Numbered from the stretch's first letter, positions 36,801 to 50,393 are shown. The stretch: 64,000 nucleotides of DNA from Onchocerca volvulus (GCA_000499405.2 HG738140.1:14509113-14573112); one strand, 5' to 3'. Made by a program: numbers and translations. The notes: generated by a model from the letters alone, not told the origin.

Positions 36801-39800
36801 TAGAATGATCGTTATATTAGACACAATGCAGAGTGGAGCATAATTTTATACAAAAATGAAGATAAAAAAGAGACTAAAATGAAGAAATCAAAATTAGGCA
36901 ATACCATTTCTGCACTTGATTTTCTAATTGATGATGACCAGTTGCAGCTGTCAGAATAATGGATGAAATAACATTACCAATCACTTGGCCCATATGAAGT
37001 ACCATAAAAAAGTAGCCAAAAAACCTTAATGCTTGGCGCTATTTTAATACCCAAATTGTAATCACATTTGATTACCTTTGATTATCATGTATTTTTTTAT
37101 TTAAAATAATCATATCTTTCCGAATAAATTTTTTAATATTATCAGATGATAACAAAATGAATACCTAATAATGACAACATTTTGCGCTTCAATATTCAAT
37201 TGCGCATATTTTGTCCCACATTCCAAAATGTAAACACATTTTGCTGCCCAAAGACAGCTTCCAGCACATCCGGCTAGAATAGAAGCTGGAATAAGCGAGT
37301 AATATCTGCAAAAAAAAATATATATATATATATCTGCTTATATAAATACTCGAACTGAATATTAAATATAATATTTAAATGAATATTACGAAATAATAGA
37401 ATGGAATAATGAAATAAAAAAACAATGAGAAGATGTGTATAAATAGCGGGAAAAAGAATTTTGAAATGAATTATGATTGCTTTGATTACAAATAAACTAT
37501 TGATTGAATGATATCATAAGCATTACTATGATTTAATTTTTTCATGTATTAATTGCTTTTTAAAATATGCAAATTGTATATGCTAACTTTAAGACAACTT
37601 ACTTGGGTAGAAAATTTGAAAGCATATAAATCATGAATATTCCTGATGACGCGATTAACGTACGCTTGCAACCAAGACGATTTAGGATGAATGATGGAAC
37701 AAATAAGTATGATAATGATAAGCTGATATAGAAGATTCTAAAATTGTAATTAAATATTTTACAAGACCAGAAATTTCTATCTGTAAGATAATGATAAGAT
37801 TTAATGATTTTAACACTAAGGAACTTTCAAAAGAAAAATGCAGTCTTACGAATAATCTATAGAAATGCTATTTTCATGCAAATATCATGATTTAAGTACA
37901 TACGAGAGACTGTCTGTTCCCAGGTGACCGTTAATAGAAGATTGCAGATTCTGCAAACCATGAAAAGCGGTAAAGAGAAATAAAAATGCTAAGCTAACGA
38001 TCCATAAATTCACTCGAATCTTTCGCTTTGCCTTATCACATCGGTATTTCTCGGGACCAGATAAGAGAGCACGACGTCTTTTTCGGATTAATTTTGCAGC
38101 AAAGCCTTGACTAAACATAACATTATAATTCTATTTTAAATTTATTCAAATTTTACTTTTTTTCATTCTAAGACTTGAAATTTGAATTGAAATATGAATT
38201 TCTTTCCTGAGTAATATAACTCCTGATGGTTCAGTATCATCAACTGATTCAATGCTCGTTAAATGATAATCGAAATCGCGAATCTTTGTCTTTCCACTAA
38301 TCATTCGACGTCTGGAGCCATGAATTGGGCAAAACGGATCATAGGCATAAACTCGTTCAATGTTATCTTCCATAGATTCATGATTCGATGGCTTGTTATT
38401 GTACAACGAATCACCACGAAACAAGTAAGCACTAAATTAATATTTTTCCAAATATGAAAATCTAATTTTTTATTAATTCAATTTCACAACTAAATGATAG
38501 ATTTTGTCGAAATTTTCGAAGTCTGTAGAAAATAGAACCCTGACGAAATTATAAATTCTATTTTGAACTTAAATTTAAATTTTTAGAAATTAACAAGTAC
38601 CATTTAGTATCTGTTTCATTTTCTCGAAAAGATGATCGATAACTGGATGCCTCTCTGTTTACTGGTATTGGTGATGAAGACAAAACAGACAATTGTTCAT
38701 CAACCGTAGAAACCGGCTGTTCCGATGGTGCAGTCGTTGATTGATGATGTGACAGCGTTGGTTTCAAAATGGATGACACTGATTCCGGAACTTCCGGTTT
38801 TTCATTCATAATAATAGAAATTTTGCTGCTTCCGGAATGTTTACTTTTCATTTTATTCATCAATTTGGTACTTAATCTCCGAAAACCACACCTTTAAATA
38901 AACAATATAAATTTTCAGCATTAACAAGAAAGCTTTCAAATTGAGTGAAGATTAAATGATTGAAGTAAACTAAAATTAATTTTGAAATTAACTTTTGTCA
39001 AATTTATTTTTAGTCAGTACACACATAAATCAGAGATATTTTCTATTTACAAATTTTTTTAATTCAAAGGCTGATTCAAAGTAATTTAGTTTGATATTCG
39101 GGATACTACTATACTTGAAAGAAGAATATGTAATATTACCGAATAATTAATTACGATGATATCAAGTAAGTTTGGTATCATAATTGTTCCAAAAAGTATT
39201 CTGAAGCTCACATGGAATTTTTTTTCTCTGATTCTTCACGAACCATTTCATCCAGTATTTCTGAAAGTTTCTCGGGCGGTAATTCAGCTGCATCAGCTAC
39301 TGTTTCAACATCGAGCAATTGTTGATTAAACTAAAATTGATGCTAAATTTTTCAATCTAGTTGAATTTATTGACCTGTTCAAACTTACAAATAATTTTTT
39401 TTTGTATTTTTTAATATTTCATCGGCATTCGATTTTATATATGCATCCCTTTACTATGTAACCAATCAAGAAAATGCCTCAATGAAGGAATTTCATCGTA
39501 TCTTCTTTAATTTGTATTCTTGGTATAATTGTCGAGTTAGTATGTTAATTTTTTTGAAATTTAAACAACCTGTTTCCATCCGTAATATTCAATCCATAAT
39601 CTATTAGTTCGCATTGATTGTATGTATGATTCTACTATACAGCAAATTGTCTTCTATTATTCATCATTTATAATGTGCAATTTTTCACACATGAATAACT
39701 TAACATAATATGTTATTTAAGCTTTTTGCTATATTTTTTAATTTACAAAGATTCAGTTAACATAACAAAATAAAAAGTGAATGTTGCTTATTAAAATAAT

Positions 39801-39952
39801 TAAGACGGAAATTAAGAGAATAAGTGATAATTGAATGCGCAAACAATTACGTCGTAATCTAAACGATATCGTGACGTAGGTCGACGACTGAATGTATTTT
39901 GCGAATTTTCCTTCACTAAATTCCATATATTGCGTCGATTCATATCTTTCAT
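33805..39952 (-). CDS. unc-93: UNC-93 family multi-pass membrane protein
   Basis: Fourteen exons: 39952-39851, 39330-39212, 38891-38601, 38431-38175, 38105-37904, 37737-37603, 37305-37165, 37024-36905, 36688-36509, 35608-35470, 35320-35147, 34857-34764, 34533-34337 and 33927-33805 (TGA). They encode about 757 residues and every junction is in phase. A hydrophilic, Ser-rich N-terminal third precedes about eleven membrane segments. Family landmarks are FTAFHGLQNLQSSIN, NRLGCKRTLIASSG, GCAGSCLWAAK, IGCGLGIGQIGFV, GVLGMADGVWNTQISG and ETAFANYRFWESTGF. C. elegans UNC-93 is a muscle membrane subunit that regulates the SUP-9 two-pore potassium channel with SUP-10; the mammalian relative UNC93B1 escorts Toll-like receptors. 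The channel role is inferred by homology. Start choice is uncertain: the frame is open upstream to an ATG near 40015, or an acceptor at TTGTAG may join an earlier exon. Confidence 0.92.
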
Positions 39953-40190
39953 CAGATTGCTCGTTCTTGCCTTTCTACAATTAAAAAATTTTAACACTGA
40001 CAAGGCGAAATTCATCAAATATCAACACTTCGTTCATTTCAATTAACTGATTAATCAATCGATAAATTTAGTTAATTGAACAATTTTTTGCACAATATAT
40101 CTTTTCGAATAATCTTCTATTCCTATTGATAGATAAAATGAAATAAAAAGCATAAATTGCTACTGAATCGAATGAAAATAAATAGCGTAG

Positions 40191-40654
40191 TCAAGAGATA
40201 TTGTTTGTAAATTTAAAAATTGAGCTATCAGTAGATGGAGGAGGATGAAGGAAGCGAAATGCTAGATCAATTTGTCTATTTTGCTGTATTCTATTTTTTT
40301 CAGTAACCAATGAACAAAGTTCGTCAATTTCCTGAACATTACAACGAAAACTGAGGCTTCTTTAAAGTTAGGAAAAAATGAGCGTTTTTTTTTTACAAAT
40401 CTGATATATCATAATACATAGTTTTTCTTTATCAAATCTAAATATTTCAAATTTAAAGAAAAAATTTCTAAATTTTTCATTTTTTTTTTTCGAATTTGAT
40501 CATTCTAAATTTGACTGCATTTCGAAATTGATAATAAAAAAAGAAGAAAAAAATATAATAGCAACAAGTATAGTGCAAATGAAAAAAGAATAAATATTAA
40601 AGATGAGTTTTGAAAACTGCCAGCTTTATCTATTATTTTTAGATTTTCTTCCAT
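40191..40654 (-). CDS. Possible small two-exon gene just upstream of unc-93
   Basis: The block 40331-40191 follows an acceptor (ATGTTCAG) and reads 46 hydrophilic residues to TGA: EIDELCSLVTEKNRIQQNRQ..., then a Pro-rich turn (LHPPPSTDSS). It looks like the end of a small helical or coiled-coil protein. An ATG at 40652-40654 sits four bases after TTGTTAG and reads MEENLKIIDKAG. A clean phase-0 donor linking the two was not found, so the first exon is tentative. Its stop lies about 240 bp before the unc-93 ATG on the same strand, a typical nematode operon gap. I do not recognise the protein. Confidence 0.3.
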
Positions 40655-41296
40655 TGCTCTAACAATGAAATATATTTTCATAAAATATTATTCTATCAGT
40701 AAGAAAATTTTTCGAAAATTTTCGCAAACATGATGAAAATGAATGATGAATTAAGGATGGAAAATTCAAATGAAGATAGAAAAGTTGAAATACAGCAAAT
40801 TTTTCCTTCTGGAATATTTTATTACTAAGTTATGAAGGGTGATGCATTTGGTATGAATCTAATTAATTTAAAATTATTATTAATTTCAACAAAAATATAA
40901 ACTAAATTTAATCATTTTATTTCATTCAAACAAATTTTACTTTATTTTTTAGGTAAATTAAAATCATTTTTTAACATTTCGAGCATATCAACAAAGTTTT
41001 GGCGCTATAAATTCATGTGAAAATGACAAACCAGAGATGCACAATAGTAGTATGATTATTAATGCAGAAATTTCGTAAATTTTGATATGTTGAGCTTATT
41101 ATTTTAATCATTCATTAGTTTTTCGTCGTCTCGTCCGAATTTAATCAAATTTTTCAAATTTTTTAGATGTTCGCAAGGAAATATTTATTCATGTCTACAA
41201 GAATATTATTGTCGAATTTCTGGATGATTTAAAAAAAAAAAAAAAAGCCTTTGTTGTTCAAGAGTCAATCAAACTACAATTCTCCGCGGTTAAACT

Positions 41297-42061
41297 ATGA
41301 TGTCGAATTCTATTGCAAATGTAAATTCCAGTTCCAGAAATATCCATAATTTAAAAGATGGTAATATCGATTATTTTAAAAGCAGAATTACTGATTCTAT
41401 TAATCGCGCGAATTAAGCTATTAGTAATGTCTCACCTGTTGAATCTATCGATGATATTAATACCAAATCCATTAATTCCAATGAATATCTCAATTCTATG
41501 GTAACTGGTATTCAACCGAATCTCGGTAATAGTCAAGTTGGTAGCGAAATTGAAATATCTGATTTCATAAGAACAGGTGTTTTTGTTAATTCGTATTTCG
41601 GTTGTGCCAAAAAGTATTTTGATATCTGATTCACCGATTAATCTTGGTCTCTCAAGAATTGATTCATTAGTCGGTGTCGCATTCGGAAGTGCCGGAATTT
41701 CAAACGGATTCAATGGTACGGCACAAAATGTGGCATCAAATGCAACGACTGAAAATATTCGCAAATATCCATTATTTCAGTACTATAATGTTGTAAGTAT
41801 TGTTGAAAGAATAGAAAAATTAAGATTTTTCAATGCTCTGAATCACTCAAAGAAAAGACAAATATTAGCAAAATGACTCCTTCCAAATTATCCGCACTAT
41901 GATACTTACAAGCAAGTTGATACAATACCTAATTTAAACAAGATAAATGGATTTTCTGCAAAAATATTTTTCAGCTCGTTCATTTTGGGGCTTATTTTCT
42001 ACCCTTACTTTATAAAGTTTCTAAAGAATATCAGCAAAGATGGGCAACCGACCAAAAATGA
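41297..42061 (+). pseudogene. Decayed or miscalled Asn/Ser-rich gene of unknown function
   Basis: From ATG at 41297 the frame reads hydrophilic Asn/Ser-rich protein (MMSNSIANVNSSSRNIHNLK), meets TAA near 41414 and continues open as AISNVSPVESIDDINTKS... to a TGA near 41630. There the coding look moves to the next frame (ILISDSPINLGLSRIDSLVG, GSAGISNGFNGTAQNV). A strong donor GTT|GTAAGT at 41792/41793 matches an acceptor TTTTTCAG|C at 41975, giving a second exon LVHFGAYFLPLLYKVS... ending at TGA 42059-42061. One stop and one frameshift, the latter near runs AAAAA and TTTT, suggest a pseudogene or sequence errors in a real two-exon gene. No family recognised. Confidence 0.45.
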
Positions 42062-45000
42062 TATTATAATAAAAGATACGACTTATTGATTGAGTTCTAG
42101 AAATTAAAGTTAGAAAATCAAACTAGAAAATATAACATTTTTGAAAAATAAAAACTTAATTATTTAAATTTTTAGGAGAAATTTGTTGTTTGCTACCATT
42201 TGTATCTGGAACCCAATGTTCGGAAAAAAGAAATATTAAATGTTCGGAATAAAGAAATATCGTTAGAAAAACATCAGAAGATGATAAAATATACCACAAA
42301 AAAAAAAAAAAAAAAAAACAACGGGAAAAGATGAAATCTAAACAATAATGATATAATTTTAACGTAAAAACGAAAGAAAAAATTTTTTTTGAAAATTATA
42401 ATTATTGCTAATGAGAGAATTGATAAATCATGAATGTTATCCTAAAATGACAGCGAAATTTGTTATGATTTGCAAATTTATGAAGCGGTAAAAGTAACTT
42501 TTTAAACAAATTCCATCAATTCAAATTCGTGGCAGCGCAAATTTTTTAAAATTTTTTAGTGAGAAAGAAAATTATCAATTTGAACCTTATTGTTTATGAT
42601 AGTAGCATAGCATATATGCAATGAAATATTCATTTCTTTCTCGAAGAGCACATTTCAAATTTTTTTGCAAACTACGAATAAGTTTCGATAAATTTATTGT
42701 AGATGACAGTTTCAAGTCATAACAATGCAATCAAGAGATTTAATAAAAAATTTTTTCATTACTAATTTTGTTTACTGTTTCCATATAATTTTCTCAGATT
42801 GAAAACTAAATTTGGTAGCTTCAAAACAGTAAAACATATAAAAAAAATAATTTTCTGTTTTATCCCCAAATTTTGGCTCGTTATTGAAAAATTCAAAAAC
42901 ACAATTAAAAAGGAATTTGAATGTTTGGTGAGAAAAAATTACAAAATCATGAAAAATTTTAAGTTATGAAAAAAGAAATGCTATCATTTCATTCGATAGC
43001 ATATATTTATAGAATCATCGACAGGAATTTAGAAATAACTGTAAGATTGAAAATGGTATTGAAGTAAACAGATTAACATACTAATTGAATTAATGAAAAA
43101 TCGTTAAAAGAAATCTCGTCATTAAGTTTTCACCAGCGTTTCAATAAATTTTAATCTTCCCGAATGAACTGAATTCAATAATTTTATTAACTGATCAATA
43201 AAATTCATTATTATATGCAATAATTGTTACAATTTTGCCATGATTATTATCAATATATGTTTATTGTGCATTAATCTATAATGTCTAGTTTTTATATATT
43301 ACTTGAATTATTAAAAATATAGTGCCATAAATAATAATAGTATGATCACATAATTTATCATTATCATTATTAAAATTTATTGCTGTTATCAGATTAGATA
43401 ATCATTACTATATTATTCTTTTTATTATCATAGCTTTTCTATCCGCATTATAAACAGTTATCATTTCAAGAATGATTGAGAGAAAAATAAAAGGAAATAA
43501 ATAGTTTCACTACAACAACAAAAATAAAAAAAAATTTGTCGTACAGTATTTTTAGTCTTTTTTCGCTGAATTTTTAAATTTATTGCGTTAAAACTATAAA
43601 CGGAATCAACCATTTTCAAGATTTTTAATTTTCATATGAAAAGAATTTTGAAAGAATTCTTTTTTTCCTAAATAATACTTCTTTTGCATAGCACTAGACT
43701 ACAGATACAACCACTGACATTTTCAAAGTACTTTTTTTTTTTTTAAGAGAAGCAAATGGTCTGAAAATAATAAAAATATTAAAGGCATAAAGTTCATGGA
43801 GCATTGAACTTTTTTAAATAACTTATAAGGTTTCGATTTTTACTCCAGCTTGTGAAATTTTCTTTTTGAAAGAAAAAATGCATACTTGATATATTCCGTA
43901 GCAAGTGCGGTGATCATGAAATATGGTGATCATGAATAATTTTAATGAGTGAAATATCAAAGTAATTTTCAATTTCAAATAAACTTTGATAAACTATATC
44001 TGAATTCTGAGAATTGTTTAAATTCATTGCTAAATTCACTTTTCATGGCAAGCTTGGGATGAGAATATCCGAGAATCATCAAGATGCAAGATGTTGATAA
44101 AATGAATGTTACGATAAACAAATGACAGAAGCGTAATAATCTCAACCATTTAATTCACCATTAATAACTAATATCTTTTAAGATAGCCTAGTGGAGGGAT
44201 CAAATTTGCTTGAGATAAACATAATAACTGAATGGATATCAATAATTTAGAGCGATTGAGCATTAATCATTGTGACTGAAAAAGTTTCCTGGAATGAAGT
44301 TCATTTGATCAATAATTGCGAGTGATTTTCTTCGATTCGTAATTATCGATAAATTAAATTGCTTGGTTTTGATAATTTAAGACCAATTTAGTATCTATTA
44401 CTTTACATTTGTTTAGTTATTTTCTTTTCTTTTTCTAATTTGTTAAAATCTGCACAAATTTATAACAAACTTCGAATATCATATTTAACTGGTTGTTTAT
44501 AAAAATTTACATCAGATGTGCACATATATAATTCATTGAGAGGTTTTTTTTTTTTTAAACAATGAAATAATACATTTATTATTTTTTTTCAAAATAATTA
44601 TTTATTTCAATGCTTCTGAAAAAAGGCGAAATTATTCTTTCTTTTTTCATTTTTTTTTTCTGTGAATTTAAATGAATATTTCAATCTGATTAAGTATTGA
44701 AAGCAACAAATTTTAATTTCAAACAGATCAAATCACGGACTGTTTTTTTTTTTTTCAAAAATTTCTATTTTGAGGAGTAATGATGGATGGTTGTCTTATT
44801 TGATTGACATTTGTTGAAGATGAAACATTCCATAAAATTGTAAATTCGAACGAAAGAGATATTTAATAGATTAAATAAAGAACGCAATTAATTCTGAATT
44901 TTCTATCGTTTCAGTATTTTACTACAATCTTTGAATTTTTTTTTTTATGTACTATTCTGATAAACTTTATATTGAATTAAGCATTTCAAAAGATTGATTA

Positions 45001-46855
45001 TATAATTTATGAAGGATTTTATAATAACTTTGATTTATCATGCCTTATTTTTTTGTCTATTTACTTTACTTCCTTATTATATAAACAAATATTGCATAAC
45101 TCTTTAGTTAAAAAGAAAAAAAAAAACCAATTTGCTGATAGAAAATACATAAGAAAACCGAAAAACAAGTGGAAGTAATATTTCTCTTTGAATAAGTCGA
45201 AAAAATTTTTGATGAACCAAAAAGAAAAAATAAATCTTAAATCGATGCGAAATTATTTTTTGCATCTACCCTGAATGAATAATCCAGGTTCTGTTCTGTG
45301 CCTGAAAGGAAATAAAATTCACTGATTTTATTTTTTATATCGTTCGCTTTCTATTTGCTTTTACCGATGGCATAGTTGAAGATGCTGTGGTTTAAATTTG
45401 CTAGTTATGCTGAAACAGAAATCAAAAATTGAATTTTGAAAATTACTATGAAATTATTTGAAGAAATTATCTCAAATTGATAAAGTTTGAATATCATTGA
45501 GATAAAAAGAGGGATTGCAATAAAATGTTGCAATCTAAACTGATACATCTCATATCAGATCTATCACTACATTTTCAAGAATTTGATGAAAATTCAGCAA
45601 AAAAAGCTAGTGATATTTTCACAAAAATCAGTTTCAATAAATATTTCGAAATCTTGATTGCTTATCAATTAAGTTCTGTCTAATTCCTGCTATACACATT
45701 ATCAATTGGTTTGAAGTAAACAATCTAAAGTGTAATCATTTCTCATTAGATCCTTAAAATCTAAATTTTATTACCTCTTTCTTTAATTTAAAACTCATCA
45801 ATGTGTTTTCTTGATACTATGCTTGTAACAATATATTTTTAGAACTTGACTCTGGCTGTTTACTACATTTGTTTCATGTAATGGAATTCTTGTATTAGTT
45901 TTAATTTTATTAAAACTTTCCCAATTACTAATATCAATTTTTAAAGTAAGGTCAATCAAATTATGGATAAATTTATTTGAGAATAGAAATTCACATGTTT
46001 TTGAAAATTTCTAATAATTTTCTCACACTTATGAATTGAACTCGAAGTGAGTCAAAAACAAATTTGACAGTTGACTAGTAGATTTTTACATCCCTCATTA
46101 TCAGTTCCTTATCTAAAATTTTCATCCTTTTATTAATATCCGATAATAATGTGATTATTCGTTAGATAAGATTGTTCATCACAGCTCCAAAAATGCTTAA
46201 TATGTTAATTACCAAGCTTTTTGATTTAATATGTATCTATTTATATTATCTTTAAAATTGCAAGTCAGAAATTTAAGGAAAATTTAAGAAACGGTCTGAA
46301 ATTATTGATCGCTAGAAAATGTTCTGTTGCTTTAATGAATATAATAAATATATTATGTATGCCTCTAATTTTTATATTCTCGATCGAAATTTTCAATCTT
46401 ACTTTCTATAATGACATAGATTTCCAAAACATTAATGAATTAATTAATTGGTTTCAAAAAAGAAATAAATAAATGGTAATTAGAAGTAATCTATATGCGA
46501 ATTAAAATGTCACCAACTTAACAGCATCAGCAACTATTATCTTAATTTTGAAACTCTGAAATAAATATGATTTGAATAAATTAAGACTTAAAATTGAATT
46601 CTTATAAAGAAATTCTTGTTTCCTTTTTTTATTTATATTTAATAATTTTGATTCGAATAATTTTCATCTAAAACCTTTATTTTTATCTTTTTCCAGAAGT
46701 TGTAACAGATACTTTTTTTATGAATCTGAAGAATTTTCATAAATAAAATTTTCGAGTTTTTATAAGACTGAAACTTTAGAAAACTTCATTTTCAAATCAT
46801 CGTCATTCAGTATTACGATCAGTATATCGTAATCGTTTTGAAATGTTCAGATAGA
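42062..46855. other. 4.8 kb AT-rich intergenic region
   Basis: There is a 24-bp tandem duplication (AATGTTCGGAA...AAGAAATAT) at about 42219-42264 and a short direct repeat GGTGATCATGAA near 43910-43936. Otherwise the stretch is A/T-rich with no open frame over 60 codons, no exon pair and no RNA gene that I can see. The 3' end contains the promoter or leader of the four-pass protein gene. Confidence 0.55.
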
Positions 46856-47972
46856 ATGAATTTTATCCCAGACCATCCAAAATGGTATTACTGTGGCTGC
46901 CATTTACGAAATGCTTTAATGATGTTAGCCGGATTAGAGACCGTCGTATCACTGATCGCCCTATCATGTTCCATTACTTTTTTCGCTATTTCAGATTTTG
47001 AACAGGTTGTTTTTATAATATCAGCTGAAGAGTTAAAATACACTTAGTATCCAGTTAAACAGCAATCTTTGATCTGTTTTTGAATTTAAAAAAAAACAAT
47101 CATAAACAAAACAAATGTTGAAATAGTATCAGTGTGTAATGACAAAAAATTTGGAATTAAAATAAAACAAAGTTCAAATTTTTGATTTTTTAGTACAATA
47201 AAATAGGATGGTGTATGTTTCTATTGATATTGGTTAGCCTTATATATGCTATATCATCCGCGAGCTTATTTTTTGGTATTTACAAATATAAGGTTATTTT
47301 TTCATTTATTTTCCTGCATATTTGCCTCCTGCATACTTGCCAACTTCTCAATTTACTTATTCAGCAAACATTTATTTTTTATTATTTTATTCAGTAATTT
47401 ATTAAAATCTATTGATATATGCATAATTTTTTGTATATTTTCTATCAATTAAATCGAATTTTAGGAGAAATTTATGAAACCAGCACTGATAGCTCGAGTA
47501 ATATTGGCTATTTTCTCGCATGCAACCGCTTTTTCTATTGCACTTCAATTCGCACGCGTTGTCTCTGATGTAAGTTGGAAAAATCAGAAGACCAAAAAAT
47601 GCATAAATTTGGTTAAAAATAAATTAAAGATTAAAGTATTAATAAATTAGAAATTGGAAGTAATTTTCTCGTTAAATCCTAATTTTGAGAAAAAAAAAGA
47701 AAAAGAAAAAAAACTTAAAGAATATATTTTAGTTTATGCTATATATATATCTTTTAAATTTATAACTTAGACAGTTTCAAACTTATTTTCCGATATTATT
47801 CGCAAATTTTCAGGCCGAACCAACTTCTGAACTTTTATTAGCAATAACAATACTTTTATTCCTAATAACAATATTTGCATTGCGTACACTTCGTTTCATT
47901 GAACAATCTATTCGCTATGTTGAAGCATACAAACGACTACTCAGAAAGCGTTCGCTGAACATCCCTTTCTAA
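46856..47972 (+). CDS. Four-pass membrane protein, nematode LAPTM-like layout
   Basis: Exons 46856-47005, 47194-47292, 47465-47569 and 47814-47972 (TAA) encode 170 residues. All three introns fall between codons. The start MNFIPDHPKWYYCGCHLRNA sits six bases after TTCAG, an ideal trans-splice acceptor, and an AATAAA at 48090 lies about 120 bases after the stop. Each exon supplies one membrane segment (LAGLETVVSLIALSCSI; FLLILVSLIYAISSASLFF; LIARVILAIFSHATAF; LLLAITILLFLITIFAL). A Cys-rich YYCGCH stretch precedes TM1 and a basic cytoplasmic tail ends RKRSLNIPF. The CGCHxR-then-TM opening recalls lysosomal LAPTM-type and nematode four-TM families, but identity is low by eye. The gene is convincing, the function unknown. 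Confidence 0.75.
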
Positions 47973-48247
47973 ATCAGTATGTTTTTACTACTATATTCAA
48001 ATTTCAAATCAATGACTAAAAATTTAAAATTCATGAATTGGTAATTATCACATAAATGAGTATTTTAGATCAAAACTGATAAATATTCCAATAAATAACC
48101 AAGAAAATTAAAAAAGTAGACTAATTAAAAAAAAAAAAGTTGAAAAATTGTCAAAACGTTCAGCATCAAGTAATTAAATAAGCAATCAATATAAGCAAAT
48201 TTAGGTCAAACAAATAAGTAATCAACGAATTTATGATTAACAGATAT

Positions 48248-49310
48248 TTATTTCCACATTATTACATAATGCAGTTCATCAGTTCGTATCGCTGTATTTA
48301 AAGCAAATATTGGAGGATTTGCAAAATCTAATTCTCGCAAATTTGCATAACAACAATTTGAGCATTTGCCTCTCATCTAATGTCGAAATTTTAAAAGAAA
48401 GATACCTTTAACTTCAATTGACAGCTGAAAACTTATTTTCAAGTCGTGATTGATTGCGTTGCTTAACCAATCAAATTTACTTGAAATTTTATTCTCGTCC
48501 AATGAATACAGAACAGAAATAGGAATTAAATTGAATTGTAGTTGAATCCCATTGCGAGTTGAGTTACTCGGCATCTCAGCACCTAGGAAAGAGTTGAAAT
48601 ATTCGGAATAAAATCCTTCAAGTCAGCAAAACTTTCTACTTGAGTTCTTCCACTCGTTTTTTGAGATATATCCACCATACATCTGGCTCAATGCCAAAAC
48701 AATAACAAACCCTTATGAAATACAACCGTCTTTTCCCATTTGGAATAAGTAGGCTGCTTACAGAGTTACAATGGAAGCATAACATTAGGAAATTATTGAG
48801 TAAATATCAAAAACAACTACTAAATTGCAAAAATGGTTGAATTAGAAAATTGATATCATGAGTTTTTCGGAATTTCCGACATCTACATCAAGAAAACTGA
48901 TGAAAACAAAATCATAAATTGATTTTTCATTTTTCAAATTATTAAGAAGAAATAAATAAAGTGATTTAAATTCATACTTTAAAAAATAATTCGAGTTGAA
49001 AACAACTGAGAAACTGAAAAATGGGAAACCAAGTATGATGTATTAATTGTTTTAGTAATAAACGTTATAACTGTTAAACTATCATGGTTGAAGTATATGA
49101 TAAGCAAAAAAAATGTTATAATTTTTTGTGAAATATGCTCGAGTTTTTGCCTAACTTTAGGATCAAATAGAACGGTTACTTACATCAGACGTCAACCGCG
49201 CCGATCAAGGAAGCATTAATGATTGTAATTTGTACCGGAAGTCGATCAATCGTTGAATTTATTCCATCACTTTTCATGGAATATCTCGTTGATATAGTTT
49301 TTTGAATAAC
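48248..49310 (-). pseudogene. Exon-like blocks of an unrecognised minus-strand gene, possibly decayed
   Basis: Four less AT-rich blocks read as protein on the minus strand. One is near 49310-49186 (STIDRLPVQITIINASLI, then TGA just before a GTAAGT donor). A second is near 48790-48640 (RRLYFIRVCYCFGIEPDVWW, then TAG/AAGTAGAA). A third is 48582-48406, with a strong acceptor CTCTTTCCTAG and donor AAAG|GTATCT, reading AEMPSNSTRNGIQLQFNLIP. The last is 48376-48248, reading CSNCCYANLRELDFANPP to a TAA at 48248-48250. The third is a good exon, but phases between blocks do not agree and stops sit beside two donors. This is either a decayed gene or one with small exons I missed. No domain recognised. 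Confidence 0.35.
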
Positions 49311-50181
49311 AAAACATCATATTCAATGATTTGGTACTAATCATGTAAACATGCAAACATATTACCTATCTTCAACGCAGTTTTCCGCAGGATGTTGAAA
49401 ATCGAAATCATTCTCACCGCATATGACATCATTAATGTTTGCATGCATATATATTAATTTTTCAATGTTTATAACTCAGAAAACATTATATGCAATTACC
49501 ACATGGACTTAATTGTAAAATTTAACTTTTTATTCGATTTTTTTTAAAAGCCAATTTTTGATGAAAATGAGGAATAGAAATATCTTCTTTTTGTATCTTT
49601 ATTAATTCAGTGAAAAAAAATATTTCATTTCCTCTTCCAGTCATTTTAATAAAATATATTTCTCAAATTTGGAATATTTCTGTTTGAATTAAAGATTAGG
49701 GATTGAATTTAACATTTGAAATTTTTAAAAAGTCAATTATAAGGTCATTGCAACGAATGTTTATGCAGCGCATTTTTTATGGCGAATTGTGTAATTTTTT
49801 TTTTTTTTCTACGTAATTATGCTAATGGATGTTACAAATGTTATTCACTAAATTATTTATACTGATATTTGCATCTCTGAATATTGATAGTATTAATGAC
49901 AATAAGATTACAATTATGATTTCCTAAAACTATAGTTATAGTTTTTTCAGTTATGGGCTTCCTGAACATAACTTTGCATCACTCTTTGGCCGATTAATTA
50001 CTTCAATCTCTCTATTTCATTACTTATTATTTAGAAGAAAATTTAAACACACTCTTAACTTTCGAAAAACTTTTACTTTTTCAAGCATGTTAAGTCGATG
50101 AAGGATAAAATTTATATACAGCTAATGCAATTTTTGGATTAATAATCCATATCTGATGTTTTTTTCCTATTCTTCCTATTA

Positions 50182-50182
50182 A

Positions 50183-50216
<34 letters not shown>
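50182..50216 (+). repeat. (ATT)n microsatellite
   Basis: About 11-12 uninterrupted ATT units. Likely length-variable between individuals. Confidence 0.9.
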
Positions 50217-50393
50217 GTTATTAAGTTCAAAACTGTAGAATAATAAGTAATTAAGATTTAGAATAATTGAAGATATTTTAGTGATATGAAGAATTGATTA
50301 CTAATGCTTCAATAACTAATGCTAAAATATAATTTTATCTGCGCAGTTGTTGAAATGAAACATCATTAACAATAGCAAAAATTATTTAACCAG

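Noticed and set aside
41432..41764. 110-codon minus-strand frame
   Set aside because: It is antisense to the plus-strand Asn/Ser-rich gene remnant, which has better composition and splice sites.
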